From the NCBI RefSeq assembly GCF_030433855.1, contig NZ_JARUXC010000003.1, positions 345,218 through 409,217 on the forward strand: DNA of 64,000 nucleotides, given 5' to 3'. Made by a program: the position numbers and the translations under genes. Shown piece after piece: positions 36,588 to 46,069 of this stretch. Below the pieces are notes generated by a model. The model ran no database searches, was not told the origin of the DNA, and saw only the letters and a list, made by a program, of their open reading frames with translations. The stretch is from Agreia sp. PsM10 (GTDB lineage Bacteria; Actinomycetota; Actinomycetes; Actinomycetales; Microbacteriaceae). How positions within the stretch are numbered: position 1 is the first letter of the stretch; each line of letters begins with the position of its first letter.

Positions 36588-37595
36588 ATGAAGCACGCCC
36601 CTCTCAACCAGAATCGCGGCAGCGAGTTCACGCGCATCCATAGCGTCGGTGCGGCTCGCGGCGAGAACGTCGTGCCCAACGACGACCTCATCGGCCCGAT
36701 CGACTCGTCCGACGAGTGGATCAGGCAGCGCACCGGAATCATCGAGCGTCGCCGAGCAGGCAAAGACGTCCTGGCGGTCGACCTCGCGACGACGGCCTCC
36801 CTCGAGGCCATCGAGCGCGCCGGAATCGACCCCCAGCAGATCGGCGCCGTCATCGTCGCCACGATCAGCAACCCGGTCGTCACCCCGTCGATCTCGTCTC
36901 TGCTCGCGGAGCGCGTCGGAGCCAATCCGGCGGCCGCCTACGACATCGAGGCGGCGTGCGCCGGGTACACCTACGGCATCGCCCAGGCCGACTCGCTCAT
37001 CCGGGCAGGGCTTGCCGAGTACGTGCTCGTGGTGGGAGCGGAGAAGCTCTCGGAGTTCATCGATCCGGCCGATCGGTCCATCTCGTTCCTCCTCGGCGAC
37101 GGCGCCGGCGCGGCCATCGTGGGTCCGAGCGATTTCGCCGGCATCTCCCCCAGCATCTGGGGCTCCGACGGCTCGAAGTGGGACACGATCTACATGACCG
37201 GCACCCACGCGCAGTTCCGCGACGGCGAGATCGACGTGTGGCCGACCATGCGCCAGGAAGGCGCCACGGTCTTCCGCTGGGCCGTCTGGGAGATGGCGAA
37301 GGTCGCCCAGCGCGCTCTGGATGCCGCAGGCATCACGAGCGCAGACCTGGCGGCGTTCATTCCCCACCAGGCGAACATGCGCATCGTCGACGAGTTCGCG
37401 AAGCAGCTCAAGCTGCCCGAGTCTGTCGCCATCGCACGCGACATCGCCACCACCGGCAACACGTCGGCGGCGTCCATTCCTCTGGCCACCCATCGACTGC
37501 TGGAGGAGAACCCCGAGCTCTCGGGCGGTCTCGCCCTGCAGATCGGCTTCGGAGCCGGCCTCGTGTTCGGCGCGCAGGTCGTCGTACTGCCCTAG
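36588..37595 (+). CDS. fabH: Beta-ketoacyl-ACP synthase III
   Basis: Initiates fatty-acid chains by condensing acyl-CoA primers with malonyl-ACP; in actinobacteria it often favours branched primers. The 335 residues contain the catalytic triad: Cys124 (E-A-A-C-A-G-Y), His in I-P-H-Q-A-N and Asn in T-T-G-N-T-S-A-A-S. The length and motifs are normal. GGAGA precedes the ATG. acpP follows after 86 nt. Confidence 0.95.
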   Translation: MKHAPLNQNRGSEFTRIHSVGAARGENVVPNDDLIGPIDSSDEWIRQRTGIIERRRAGKDVLAVDLATTASLEAIERAGIDPQQIGAVIVATISNPVVTPSISSLLAERVGANPAAAYDIEAACAGYTYGIAQADSLIRAGLAEYVLVVGAEKLSEFIDPADRSISFLLGDGAGAAIVGPSDFAGISPSIWGSDGSKWDTIYMTGTHAQFRDGEIDVWPTMRQEGATVFRWAVWEMAKVAQRALDAAGITSADLAAFIPHQANMRIVDEFAKQLKLPESVAIARDIATTGNTSAASIPLATHRLLEENPELSGGLALQIGFGAGLVFGAQVVVLP

Positions 37596-37603
37596 TCATC
37601 ATC

Positions 37604-37628
37604 GCGCGTTGCTTAGTCAAGAACGCGC
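37604..37628 (+). promoter_or_regulatory. Inverted repeat upstream of acpP
   Basis: GCGCGTT (37604-37610) and AACGCGC (37622-37628) form a perfect 7-bp inverted repeat with an 11-nt spacer in the fabH-acpP gap. It could be a weak terminator, a processing hairpin that lets acpP be made at higher level, or an operator. There is no T-run. Confidence 0.35.
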
Positions 37629-37681
37629 ACGGCCTGACCTAAACTAAGTGACGGTCAATTCAACCCTCAAGGAGAAACACA

Positions 37682-37930
37682 ATGGCATTGTCCACCGAAG
37701 AAGTGCTGGCCGGCCTGGCCGAACTCATCAACGACGAGACCGGTATCGCCACCGACACAGTCGAGATGGACAAGTCGTTCACCGACGACCTGGACATCGA
37801 CTCGATCTCCATGATGACGATCGTCGTCAACGCTGAAGAGAAGTTCGACGTGAAGATCCCCGACGAAGAGGTCAAGAACCTCAAGACCGTCGGCGACGCT
37901 GTCACGTTCATCGTCGCAGCACAGGACTGA
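37682..37930 (+). CDS. acpP: Acyl carrier protein
   Basis: An 82-residue acidic carrier protein holding growing acyl chains on a phosphopantetheine arm. The attachment motif D-I-D-S-I-S-M-M places the modified serine at residue 41. An AAGGAGA site precedes the ATG by 7 nt, giving the strongest ribosome binding site of the operon, as expected for a protein needed in excess. Confidence 0.96.
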   Translation: MALSTEEVLAGLAELINDETGIATDTVEMDKSFTDDLDIDSISMMTIVVNAEEKFDVKIPDEEVKNLKTVGDAVTFIVAAQD

Positions 37931-38036
37931 TACTCCACCGCTGCAGCGCAGACGGCAGGCCCGGGCATCTGGCCCGGGCCCGTCGTCCACGCACCTGATC
38001 CTGCCCACGATTGACCACGTGCAAGAGAGTTTTTCC

Positions 38037-39275
38037 ATGAGTTCCAAACGAATCGTCGTCACCGGAATCGGCGCGACGTCCCCCCTCGGCGGCACAGCCC
38101 GCGAAACGTGGGACGCGCTTCTCGCCGGAGTCTCGGGCGCCACCACCCTCGAGCAGGAGTGGGTCGCCAAATGGGAGATCCCCATCACGTTCGCCGCCCA
38201 GGCGAAGGTGCCGTCGAGCGAGGTGCTCGAGCGCATCGAGACCAAGCGTCTCGACCCCTCGAGCCAGTTCGCACTCACGGCTGCCCGCGAGGCGTGGGCG
38301 GATGCAGGCTCGCCCGAAGTCGTGCCCGAGCGTTTCGGCGTCGACTGGGCGACCGGTATCGGCGGCGTCTGGACACTGCTCGACGCGTGGGACACGCTGC
38401 GCGAACGTGGTCCTCGCCGGGTGCTCCCCATGACCGTGCCCATGCTCATGCCTAACGGTCCGGCCGCGGCCATCGAGATGAGCCTGGGTGCTCGTGCCGG
38501 CGCCCGCACCGTCGTCTCGGCCTGCGCATCCAGCACCGAGTCGATCGCGAACGCGTACGACCATCTGCAGGCCGGTTATGCCGACATCATCATCGCCGGT
38601 GGATCCGAGGCTGCCATCCACCCGCTTCCCATCGCATCCTTCGCCGCCATGCAGGCACTGTCGAAGCGCAATGACGACCCGGCCACCGCCTCGCGTCCCT
38701 ATGACGTGACCCGCGACGGCTTCGTTCTCGGAGAGGGCGGTGCCGCCATCGTCCTGGAGACCGAGGAGCACGCTCTCGCCCGTGGCGCACGCATCTACGC
38801 CGAGGTCGTGGGCGGTGCCGTCACCAGCGACGCGTATCACATCACGGCTCCCGACCCCGAGGGGTCGGCGGCGGCCCGTGCGATGATCGCCGCCGTGGAG
38901 AACTTCGGCTACTCCCTTTCCGACGTCGCGCACATCAACGCCCACGCCACCTCCACCCCGGTGGGAGACATTGCGGAGTACAAGGCTCTGCGGCACGTGT
39001 TCGGCGATTCGCTCGCGGGAATCCCCGTGTCGGCGACGAAAGCATCCACCGGGCATCTGCTCGGCGGTGCAGGCGGCATCGAGGCGATCTTCACCATCCT
39101 CGCGCTGCACGAGCGCACGGCCCCGCCCACGATCAACCTCACCGAGCAGGACCCGGAGATCGAGATGGACGTCGTGACGGCTCCCCGCACCCTGCCCGAC
39201 GGGGATCTCGTGGCGATCAGCAACTCGTTCGGCTTCGGCGGTCACAACGCCGTCGTCGCCTTCAAGACCGCCTGA
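38037..39275 (+). CDS. fabF: Beta-ketoacyl-ACP synthase II
   Basis: Elongating condensing enzyme of type II fatty-acid synthesis. The 412 residues carry the Cys-His-His triad: Cys163 (S-A-C-A-S-S), His in I-N-A-H-A-T-S-T-P, and His in K-A-S-T-G-H-L-L-G-G-A. It ends with the usual N-S-F-G-F-G-G-H-N-A. An upstream GTG at 38019 is in frame, but AGAGAG sits well for the ATG at 38037. It is the last gene of the operon, followed by a strong terminator. Confidence 0.95.
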   Translation: MSSKRIVVTGIGATSPLGGTARETWDALLAGVSGATTLEQEWVAKWEIPITFAAQAKVPSSEVLERIETKRLDPSSQFALTAAREAWADAGSPEVVPERFGVDWATGIGGVWTLLDAWDTLRERGPRRVLPMTVPMLMPNGPAAAIEMSLGARAGARTVVSACASSTESIANAYDHLQAGYADIIIAGGSEAAIHPLPIASFAAMQALSKRNDDPATASRPYDVTRDGFVLGEGGAAIVLETEEHALARGARIYAEVVGGAVTSDAYHITAPDPEGSAAARAMIAAVENFGYSLSDVAHINAHATSTPVGDIAEYKALRHVFGDSLAGIPVSATKASTGHLLGGAGGIEAIFTILALHERTAPPTINLTEQDPEIEMDVVTAPRTLPDGDLVAISNSFGFGGHNAVVAFKTA

Positions 39276-39300
39276 GCCGCGTCGCGGCAACGAGGTTGTC

Positions 39301-39354
39301 GTTCGGTCCCCTCCCCCCAGTCGACTTCCGTCGTCTGGAGGGAGGGGACCGAAC
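39301..39354. terminator. Strong bidirectional terminator after fabF and DUF3145
   Basis: A 20-bp stem with one mismatch: GTTCGGTCCCCTCCCCCCAG at 39301-39320 against its near complement at 39335-39354, with a 14-nt loop. It lies 25 nt after fabF and just 3 nt beyond the convergent DUF3145 stop. Confidence 0.85.
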
Positions 39355-39357
39355 TAT

Positions 39358-39861
39358 TTAACCGACGGAGTGAAGCCACACCACGGGCGAGAAATCGCTT
39401 TCGTGGCGGAAGGGCTCCAGCTCGTCGTCCCATGCCTGTCCTAAGGCCAGGCGGAGTTCGCGATGCAGTTCGAGGGCGTCGGTGCCGGCAGCCTCCATGG
39501 CCGCGCGCACGCGGTCTTCGGGAATGACGGTGTTGCCCGCGCTGTCGGTCTGCGCGTAGAAGACTCCGAGGTCGGGCGTGTGCACCCAGCGTCCGCCGTC
39601 CGAGCCGGCGGCGGGGTCTTCGGTGACCTCGTAGCGCAGGTGCTCCCAGCCGCGGAGCGCGGAGGCGATGGCCGCGCCGGTGCCGGCCGGGCCCTCCCAG
39701 TAGAACTCGGTTCGCTGGGATCCGCGGAGCACGGGCTGCTCGCGCCAGCTGAAGTTGACGGCACGACCAATGGCGCGACCTGCGGCCCACTCGACGTGGG
39801 GGCAGAGCGCGCGGGGGGCGGAATGAACGAAGATCATTCCGTGTGCGACGGGTGCCACCAT
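39358..39861 (-). CDS. DUF3145 family protein
   Basis: A 167-residue protein of the actinobacterial DUF3145 family. Typical features are the N-terminal G-M-I-F-V-H-S-A-P-R-A-L-C-P-H-V-E-W segment and F-S-W-R-E-Q-P. GGAG lies 7 nt before the ATG at 39861; an ATG four codons upstream is less well placed. No membrane segment or known catalytic motif is visible. DUF3145 genes are commonly found near the fab genes, but the function is unknown. Confidence 0.88.
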   Translation of the reverse strand: MVAPVAHGMIFVHSAPRALCPHVEWAAGRAIGRAVNFSWREQPVLRGSQRTEFYWEGPAGTGAAIASALRGWEHLRYEVTEDPAAGSDGGRWVHTPDLGVFYAQTDSAGNTVIPEDRVRAAMEAAGTDALELHRELRLALGQAWDDELEPFRHESDFSPVVWLHSVG

Positions 39862-40065
39862 TGTTTTCTCCATCTCTTGAGGTACGTCTTCCCCAACGAC
39901 CTGTGAAATGGAACTGCGGCAGCACTGATGTGAAGTTGTTCTTGCATTATGCACGATAGGGCTGCGTACTGCCAGACGAATTGCCGCAGCGGCGCGGCGC
40001 GCCGTGCCTGGTCCCCTGATCACAACGGGCATACTGAGTAGACAATTACTTCGATGGAGTGCGAC

Positions 40066-40617
40066 ATGTCGGTGAGGTCGGGAATCCTGGCCGTGTTGAG
40101 CCTCGGGCCGGCCTACGGTTCGCAGGTGCACGGCGAGGTCGAAACGCGCATGCACCGTGTCGGATCGATCAACGTCGGGCAGATCTATTCGACCCTCGAC
40201 AGGCTGCAGTCACAGGGGTTCGTGATCGGCGAAGGCACGACGGGCGACGGACTGCCGCTCTACACCCTCAGCGCACGCGGCCGAGCGGAGGTCGACACGT
40301 GGGTGAGCACGGCTGATGCCGGATCGACCTGGTCGGATTTCGTCGGCCACGTGCTTCTGGTCGCGTCGCTTCCCGGCGCACCCGTCGATGACCTGGTGCA
40401 GGCCTATCGCCACGTGTTCGGCGAGGAGGCCGTCCCCACGACCGACAGCTCGGACGAGCCGCTTGCAGCGCTCGGCGAGAGGGCGACCCGCGTGCTCTCG
40501 AGTTCTGCGCTGGCGTGGCTCGACGACGTGCAGCGGGTTCTGTCGACGACAGACCATGCCCGGCCGCTGGGCAGCATGCGTCCCCGACGTGGCCGCCGTC
40601 CGCGACAGATGAGCTAG
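40066..40617 (+). CDS. PadR family transcriptional regulator
   Basis: A 183-residue protein with the PadR winged helix in its first about 85 residues (I-L-A-V-L-S-L-G-P-A-Y-G-S-Q-V-H, I-Y-S-T-L-D-R-L-Q-S-Q-G-F) and a helical C-terminal dimerisation part, ending in an Arg-rich tail. GGAG sits before the ATG at 40066. No clear target gene is adjacent; it is divergent from DUF3145 and convergent with the transglutaminase-like gene, with the two stop codons sharing one CTAG. Confidence 0.85.
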   Translation: MSVRSGILAVLSLGPAYGSQVHGEVETRMHRVGSINVGQIYSTLDRLQSQGFVIGEGTTGDGLPLYTLSARGRAEVDTWVSTADAGSTWSDFVGHVLLVASLPGAPVDDLVQAYRHVFGEEAVPTTDSSDEPLAALGERATRVLSSSALAWLDDVQRVLSTTDHARPLGSMRPRRGRRPRQMS

Positions 40618-42902
40618 GTCCGCTTCTCCGGGCGCACGAAGAGTGAGGCGGGCAGCAGTCTCGCCCGTCGACGCACCGACTGGTCGGCCTCGTCGGCGAT
40701 CGACTTCTCGATCGAGAGGACCGCAGCCTTCACTGCCCCTCTTTCGACGCCACCCACGGGCGCGCTTCGCGCCGAAGCGAATTGTTCGCGCTCCACGGCC
40801 CGACGAAGGGCGTCCACGTCATCACGAGCGACCCGGCGGATTCTCTGCAGGCGTCCGGCGAACACCGCGGGCGTGTCGCCGCGCGACACCTCGATCCCGT
40901 AATCTCTCGCGAAGTTCTGCAGCTCCAGCCACGCCCCCGTCGCGGGCCTCTGCGAGCCGTCGATCGCGGCCAGCGAGAGGCGCCGACGCCAATAGCGGAT
41001 GCCTGCGGGCACGAGTCCCAGGAGAACGACACCGGCAGCCACGGCGGCGGCGGTGAGCCATCCCCGCAGCTGGGCGAGTGACCGCGCCTCCCCCGTCGAC
41101 GACGCCGCCGTGGGATCGACCTCGTCGCGTGCCTGGGACGTGGGCGCCACGTCGGTTGCCTGAGGCGACGGGGCCTGCGACCCGGCGCTCTGCTGGGCGA
41201 ACGCGGGAAGGGTGTACTCGGGGACGGAGATGCCGAGGCTCGGTGTCGGCTCGAACGGAAGCCATCCGATGCCGTCGAAGTACAGCTCGGGCCAGGAGTG
41301 CAGCTGGTCTGTAAGAACTTCGTACTGCGGCTCGCCGTCGACGTAGCGGGTCGCCGCAGAGCTGGGGAAGTATCCGATGGCGATGCGCGAGGGAATGCCC
41401 AGGACCCGTGCCATCGTGGCCATGGTCGCGGCGAAGTGAACGCAGTATCCGCTCTTCACCTCGAGGAATTCGGCCAGCGCCTCGGCATTGGTTCCGTCGA
41501 ACGAGCCGTCGACGGGCGTCTCGACCGAGTAGTCGAATTCGCCCGACGTGAAATAGGACTGGAGGGCGACGGCACGGTCGTAGTTCGCCGTCGCGCCGGC
41601 TGTGACCTCCCGGGCCACGTCGGAGACGACCGGCGGAAGGTTCGGGGGCAGTTCCAGCAGCGGATTCAATGCGACGGGCACGATGCTGCCGGCCTCGGCG
41701 AGCTGCTCGGCCGAGGGCGTGACGACCAGGCTCTCGACGGTGTAGTCGTCTCCCCTGCTGTCGTTACGGCTGCCGGGGAGCGTGACGACGCCGGTCTCGG
41801 GATCGGCGCTCCACCCGCGGCCCGCGTTGTCCAACGAGGTCGCGGGAGATGGGAGAGGCAGCCATTCGCTTCGGAGTCCCTCGATCGAGACGTCGGTGCT
41901 GACCGTGCTGCGCTCCACATCGTCGGCGAGCCCCGGTGGGGCCGTCAGCTGCTCCACAGTTCCGCCGTCCGTCTGTTCCGGCTGCCAGGAGCCCGTCGAG
42001 AAGTCGTTCAGATCGACCATCTTGAGATAGAGAGGTGTCTCGGCCGTTGTCACGTAGCTGAGTGACAGGATCGGGGCCGTTCGACGAAGATCTCGACCGA
42101 GCTGGATGACGGGGTCGATGCCTGCACCGTAGATCGAGGGGACACGGCCGGTACTTCTCGAGTCGGCGAAGGCCTGGGCGGTCAACCCCGGTGTCACCGC
42201 CGGGATCAGGAGGGCGCAAACGATGGCGGCGGCTCCCAGCGCGAGTGCGGTAAGGGGAGAACGGCCCGCACGGGTGGCACCACGATGCAGCCCTGAACGG
42301 TGGCCATCGGTGCGTGCCGCGAGCCACAGCACAAGCAGGAACGACGCCACGGTCGCGACGAACCGCACGACATCGACGTCTCGGACCTGCACGGCCGAGG
42401 GAACGACGAACAGACCGAGCGCGAGCACGCCCACGAACGCCGGAAACCGGACGACGACGGCCGCATCGGCGAGGATGGCGAGAAGCCCGCAGGCCATGGC
42501 GATCAGCTGCACGAGCGACGCGACCGGATCGGCGGGAATGGTCTGCACCTGAATCTGCGCGCCGGCGTCGACGAAGCCCGAGATCAGTGTGTTGATCGTC
42601 TCGGGTGTCGGAATGATGCCGAGGAAGGCCGTCCCCGGGGCGAAGAACGTCTCGCTGGCGACGATCCACACGACGACCGCCGCGACGATCCCCAGAGCGG
42701 GGCGCAGACCCGAGGCCCGCACGGCCCACGAGGCGGTCATGCACGCGACGGCCATGGCCATCGCCGCGAACCACCACGAATCCCCCTGCACGAACGGCCC
42801 GAGGCCGGCGAGGGGCACGCCGATCGTCACCAGAACAGCGATCGACACCATCCACGAGCCGCGCTGCTGCCGCCGTCGGTCGGCGCGGCCGCGGGCCGTC
42901 AT
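40614..42902 (-). CDS. Transglutaminase-like membrane protein (DUF3488 type)
   Basis: A 762-residue protein: about six N-terminal transmembrane helices, a large extracytoplasmic region with a transglutaminase core, a further helix and a cytoplasmic tail. The catalytic Cys lies in S-G-Y-C-V-H-F-A-A and the His in H-S-W-P-E-L-Y-F, so the triad looks intact. Together with DUF58 and MoxR upstream it forms a widespread bacterial trio thought to act on cell-envelope proteins. It overlaps DUF58 by 4 nt (ATGA). Confidence 0.88.
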   Translation of the reverse strand: MTARGRADRRRQQRGSWMVSIAVLVTIGVPLAGLGPFVQGDSWWFAAMAMAVACMTASWAVRASGLRPALGIVAAVVVWIVASETFFAPGTAFLGIIPTPETINTLISGFVDAGAQIQVQTIPADPVASLVQLIAMACGLLAILADAAVVVRFPAFVGVLALGLFVVPSAVQVRDVDVVRFVATVASFLLVLWLAARTDGHRSGLHRGATRAGRSPLTALALGAAAIVCALLIPAVTPGLTAQAFADSRSTGRVPSIYGAGIDPVIQLGRDLRRTAPILSLSYVTTAETPLYLKMVDLNDFSTGSWQPEQTDGGTVEQLTAPPGLADDVERSTVSTDVSIEGLRSEWLPLPSPATSLDNAGRGWSADPETGVVTLPGSRNDSRGDDYTVESLVVTPSAEQLAEAGSIVPVALNPLLELPPNLPPVVSDVAREVTAGATANYDRAVALQSYFTSGEFDYSVETPVDGSFDGTNAEALAEFLEVKSGYCVHFAATMATMARVLGIPSRIAIGYFPSSAATRYVDGEPQYEVLTDQLHSWPELYFDGIGWLPFEPTPSLGISVPEYTLPAFAQQSAGSQAPSPQATDVAPTSQARDEVDPTAASSTGEARSLAQLRGWLTAAAVAAGVVLLGLVPAGIRYWRRRLSLAAIDGSQRPATGAWLELQNFARDYGIEVSRGDTPAVFAGRLQRIRRVARDDVDALRRAVEREQFASARSAPVGGVERGAVKAAVLSIEKSIADEADQSVRRRARLLPASLFVRPEKRT

Positions 42903-44221
42903 CGCAGGGCTCCCGCCGGCTCGGACTCCCACGCGGAGGACGGGGCTTCGTCTGGGGAGACGAGCCGGACGACCCAGCCTGCCTGCACCAGGTCGTCCCG
43001 GAGCCTCTCCGCCCACGCCGGCACGGTGTTCCGTGCGGCAGCATCGTGCACGACGAAGGCGAGGGCAGAGGATGTCGCTGCCGCCGACCGCCGCAGGGCG
43101 TCGACGGACTCCGCGTCGATATCGCCCAGCACGGCGAAAAGCGGGGCCAATTCGCCCGACACGCGTCCGGCATCCGCCACGATGTCACGAACGGCGAGGG
43201 GCGGATGCCCGGCGTCGAGTCGTGCGCGCGCGCCCCGGAGCAGCAGCTCGGCCGCGCCGCCGGCCGCGTGCTCCGGTGTGCGCGGCGCCGTCGACTCGGG
43301 CGATTCCACGAGCATCGTCCGGTATCCCTCGCGCTGCAGGTGCAGGCCGATCGAGACGGCCATGGAGACCGCCCATTCGAAGGCCTCGGAAGGGGTGTCT
43401 GCGACTTGTCTACCCGAGGCGTTCGAGAAGCTCTCGAGGCGGGTGTCGAGCACGATGACGGCCTCGTGGTCGGTGTGCTGGTCGTCCTGTCTCACCATGA
43501 GCTCCGAATGCCTCGCGGTCGCCGGCCAGTGCACCCGCCTGATGCTGTCACCGGTCTGATACTTGCGCGCGATCACGTCCTGCTCGCCGCTCGCAGCCGG
43601 TCGTCGGGACTGCATGGCCTGTCCGTCACCGCTCGGAAGCCGGAACGATCCCCGGGTGAGCGTCTCCACCTCGGGCGTGACGGTGAGTGTGTCAGTTCCA
43701 CCCACGCTGAGGCGCCGGGCCGCCAGACCGAATGGATCGCCGAAGCGGATCCAGAGCGGACCGATGGAGTGCTGTCCCCGCCGAGGGGACTCGATGAGGT
43801 AGCGCACCGTCGTCACCCGGGGCTTATCCGTCTCCAGCGACCGGAACGACGGCAGAGCGGGGAGTGGGGCGAGGGCGCTGCGGTGCACGGGAGGCGCGGC
43901 ATCGTCGTACCAGTTCGCCGCCGGCGTCGGGGCCATGCCCCAGTTCTGGATGGCCAGACTGACCTCGCAGTCGGTTCCCGCACTGGCTGTCTCGGGATCG
44001 AATCGGCGCACGACGGTGAGCTTCGGATGCCTGACGGAGACGAGGATCAGCGAGAGCAGGGGAAGCGCGAGGGCGGCGGAGGCGGCGAACGCGATCTCGC
44101 GCTGGCCGAGGATGGGCGCGACGATGTACAGGGCTATGGACGCCGCCAGGAATCCATACCCGCGAATGGTGAGCGACGGCCACCGCTCGATGCGCTGGCG
44201 AAGCTTCGTGCGAGCGGCCAT
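42899..44221 (-). CDS. DUF58 domain-containing protein
   Basis: A 440-residue protein with two N-terminal hydrophobic helices and a DUF58 region with the motif Y-Q-T-G-D-S-I-R-R-V-H-W, followed by a vWA-like domain. The ATG at 44221 is used; a GTG one codon upstream is also possible. It is translationally coupled to the transglutaminase-like gene and follows the MoxR gene by a few nt. It is the middle member of a MoxR-DUF58-transglutaminase operon. No activity is established. Confidence 0.86.
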   Translation of the reverse strand: MAARTKLRQRIERWPSLTIRGYGFLAASIALYIVAPILGQREIAFAASAALALPLLSLILVSVRHPKLTVVRRFDPETASAGTDCEVSLAIQNWGMAPTPAANWYDDAAPPVHRSALAPLPALPSFRSLETDKPRVTTVRYLIESPRRGQHSIGPLWIRFGDPFGLAARRLSVGGTDTLTVTPEVETLTRGSFRLPSGDGQAMQSRRPAASGEQDVIARKYQTGDSIRRVHWPATARHSELMVRQDDQHTDHEAVIVLDTRLESFSNASGRQVADTPSEAFEWAVSMAVSIGLHLQREGYRTMLVESPESTAPRTPEHAAGGAAELLLRGARARLDAGHPPLAVRDIVADAGRVSGELAPLFAVLGDIDAESVDALRRSAAATSSALAFVVHDAAARNTVPAWAERLRDDLVQAGWVVRLVSPDEAPSSAWESEPAGALR

Positions 44222-44224
44222 CAC

Positions 44225-45286
44225 TCAGAGCGACCGGGCGGCGACGAGCGGCACGGGTGTCGCCTGGACGATCCTCATGAGGGTCTCCTCGATGGCGCTC
44301 ACCCCGCTGCGGTGGTCGCTCACCGATCTGCGGGTGGGCACGATGCGGTGGCCGAGCACCGGCACCACCAGTGCATCGATGTCGTCGGGCAGAACGAAGT
44401 CGCGACCGTCGAGGGCGGCGGCGACCTTGGCGGCGCGAACGAGGTGCAGGGTGGCGCGCGGGCTGACGCCGAGACGCACCTCGGGATCGCGTCGCGTCGC
44501 CTGGGCGATGTTCACCACGTACTGCTCGACCGCGCGCGACACGAAGACCTCACGGGCGCTGCGGATCATGGACTGGAGCTCGTCGCGCCCCACGACGGCC
44601 TGGATATCGTCGAGTGGACTCTGCAGCTCGCGGTTGTGCAGCATCGCGAGTTCGGCTTCGGCATCGGGATAGCCCATCGACACCCGAGCCATGAACCGGT
44701 CGCGCTGCGCCTCGGGCAGCGCGAAGGTCCCCTCCATCTCGATGGGGTTCTGGGTGGCGACGACGCTGAACGGGGTGTCGAGCTGATGGGTCACACCGTC
44801 GACCGACACCTGTCGCTCCTCCATGCATTCGAGCAGGGCGGACTGCGTCTTCGGCGACGCCCTGTTGATCTCGTCGGCGATCACGATGTTCGCGAACACG
44901 GCGCCCGGCTTGAACTCGAACCTGTTCTCCTGCTGGTTGAAGATCGAGACGCCGGTCACGTCGGAGGGCAGCAGGTCGGGGGTGAACTGGATGCGGCTCA
45001 CCGACGCGCTCACGGAACGGGCCAGGGCCTTCGCCAGGGTGGTCTTGCCGACGCCGGGAACATCTTCGACGAGGAGGTGGCCCTCAGCGAGGAGAACGAT
45101 GAGCGACAGTGTCGCCACCTCGGTCTTGCCGTTGATGACCGCTTCGAGATTCGACATGATCGAGCCGGAGAGACGGGCGAACTCGTCGAGATCTATGTCG
45201 GGCGTGGCGGCGCGGGCACTGGACTGGGCGGTCGTATCGGGCAACAGGAAACTCCCTCGTTTCGCTCGATTGTAACCGCGAAACAT
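44225..45286 (-). CDS. MoxR-type AAA ATPase
   Basis: A 353-residue AAA+ protein with Walker A E-D-V-P-G-V-G-K-T-T-L-A, Walker B V-I-A-D-E-I-N-R-A-S-P, and the MoxR sensor region. MoxR ATPases are chaperone-like remodelers of partner proteins, here presumably DUF58 and the transglutaminase-like protein. The ATG at 45286 is used, but a TTG at 45244 preceded by GAGGGAG would give 339 residues and is an equally good start. Confidence 0.9.
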   Translation of the reverse strand: MFRGYNRAKRGSFLLPDTTAQSSARAATPDIDLDEFARLSGSIMSNLEAVINGKTEVATLSLIVLLAEGHLLVEDVPGVGKTTLAKALARSVSASVSRIQFTPDLLPSDVTGVSIFNQQENRFEFKPGAVFANIVIADEINRASPKTQSALLECMEERQVSVDGVTHQLDTPFSVVATQNPIEMEGTFALPEAQRDRFMARVSMGYPDAEAELAMLHNRELQSPLDDIQAVVGRDELQSMIRSAREVFVSRAVEQYVVNIAQATRRDPEVRLGVSPRATLHLVRAAKVAAALDGRDFVLPDDIDALVVPVLGHRIVPTRRSVSDHRSGVSAIEETLMRIVQATPVPLVAARSL

Positions 45287-45321
45287 GGGTGTTCCTCATG
45301 TGGGTCGGGAGACCCCGAGTG

Positions 45322-45846
45322 TCAGGACCGGTGCGCCGGATGCCCCGTGGTGAGGTATTTCGCGCCCTCGGCCGGGTCGGTGAGCCACTCGGTGAACAGC
45401 ATCACCATGTCGTCGCGGATCTGCACCTCGCCCAGGTCGGGATGATCGATGAGCGCGGTGGTGACGAGTCCCTCCTCGACGGGGAGGTAGCTCGTGGCGC
45501 CGCGACGATAGGCCGCCTGTGCCGCCTGCAGATGAACGGTGAAAGAGGGTCCGTAGTCCTCTCCGTCCTGGAAGACGCCCTGAGCCCAGGCCACGAGGTC
45601 GAAGTCGGTCTTCGCGTCCCATGGGCAGTTGCGCAGGGTCTTGTCGCTCTCGGAGAAGTAGCGGTACTTGAGTTCGCCGTCGATGACCCAGTAGTTCGCG
45701 TTGGCGATGCCGATGCCGATGGTGAGGCTGGGCGTCTCCGGGTCGAGCAATCGATAGGTACTGATGTAGGTGACCGACTTGGGCATCGGAAACTGCAGTG
45801 CCCTCGGAATGGGCGCGGGAATGCGGATCTCGAACGAACTGAACAC
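45322..45846 (-). CDS. Hypothetical protein
   Basis: A 174-residue soluble protein that I do not recognise. It is rich in aromatic and charged residues, with no signal or membrane helix. Notable segments are Y-I-S-T-Y-R-L-L-D-P-E-T-P and N-A-N-Y-W-V-I-D-G-E-L-K-Y-R-Y-F. The GTG start at 45846 has AGGAG upstream. It sits between the MoxR gene and tRNA(CAT). Confidence 0.6.
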   Translation of the reverse strand: MFSSFEIRIPAPIPRALQFPMPKSVTYISTYRLLDPETPSLTIGIGIANANYWVIDGELKYRYFSESDKTLRNCPWDAKTDFDLVAWAQGVFQDGEDYGPSFTVHLQAAQAAYRRGATSYLPVEEGLVTTALIDHPDLGEVQIRDDMVMLFTEWLTDPAEGAKYLTTGHPAHRS

Positions 45847-45940
45847 GAGACTCCTCCCCGGCAGACGAATGATCTGACTCTAACGCTTGCACTACGCCCG
45901 ATAAAACATGAGCGGCGCGCCGTGTCGAATGCGGCAAGGG

Positions 45941-46014
45941 TAGGGCGTGTGGGACTTGAACCCACGACCGACGGATTATGAGTCCGCTGCTCTAACCGGC
46001 TGAGCTAACGCCCC
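45941..46014 (-). tRNA. tRNA with CAT anticodon (elongator Met or Ile2)
   Basis: A complete cloverleaf reads on the minus strand, with acceptor GGGGCGT/ACGCCCT, D-arm GCTC...GAGC and anticodon stem GCGGA/TCCGT. The anticodon loop CTCATAA gives CAT, and the T-loop is TTCAAGT. CAT can be elongator Met, or Ile2 after lysidine modification; I cannot decide from sequence alone. It is not an initiator type. Confidence 0.9.
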
Positions 46015-46069
46015 CTGCGGAATCCGGAACCCTCACGAGCTGGCTGGACGCCGACTCACCACATTACCG

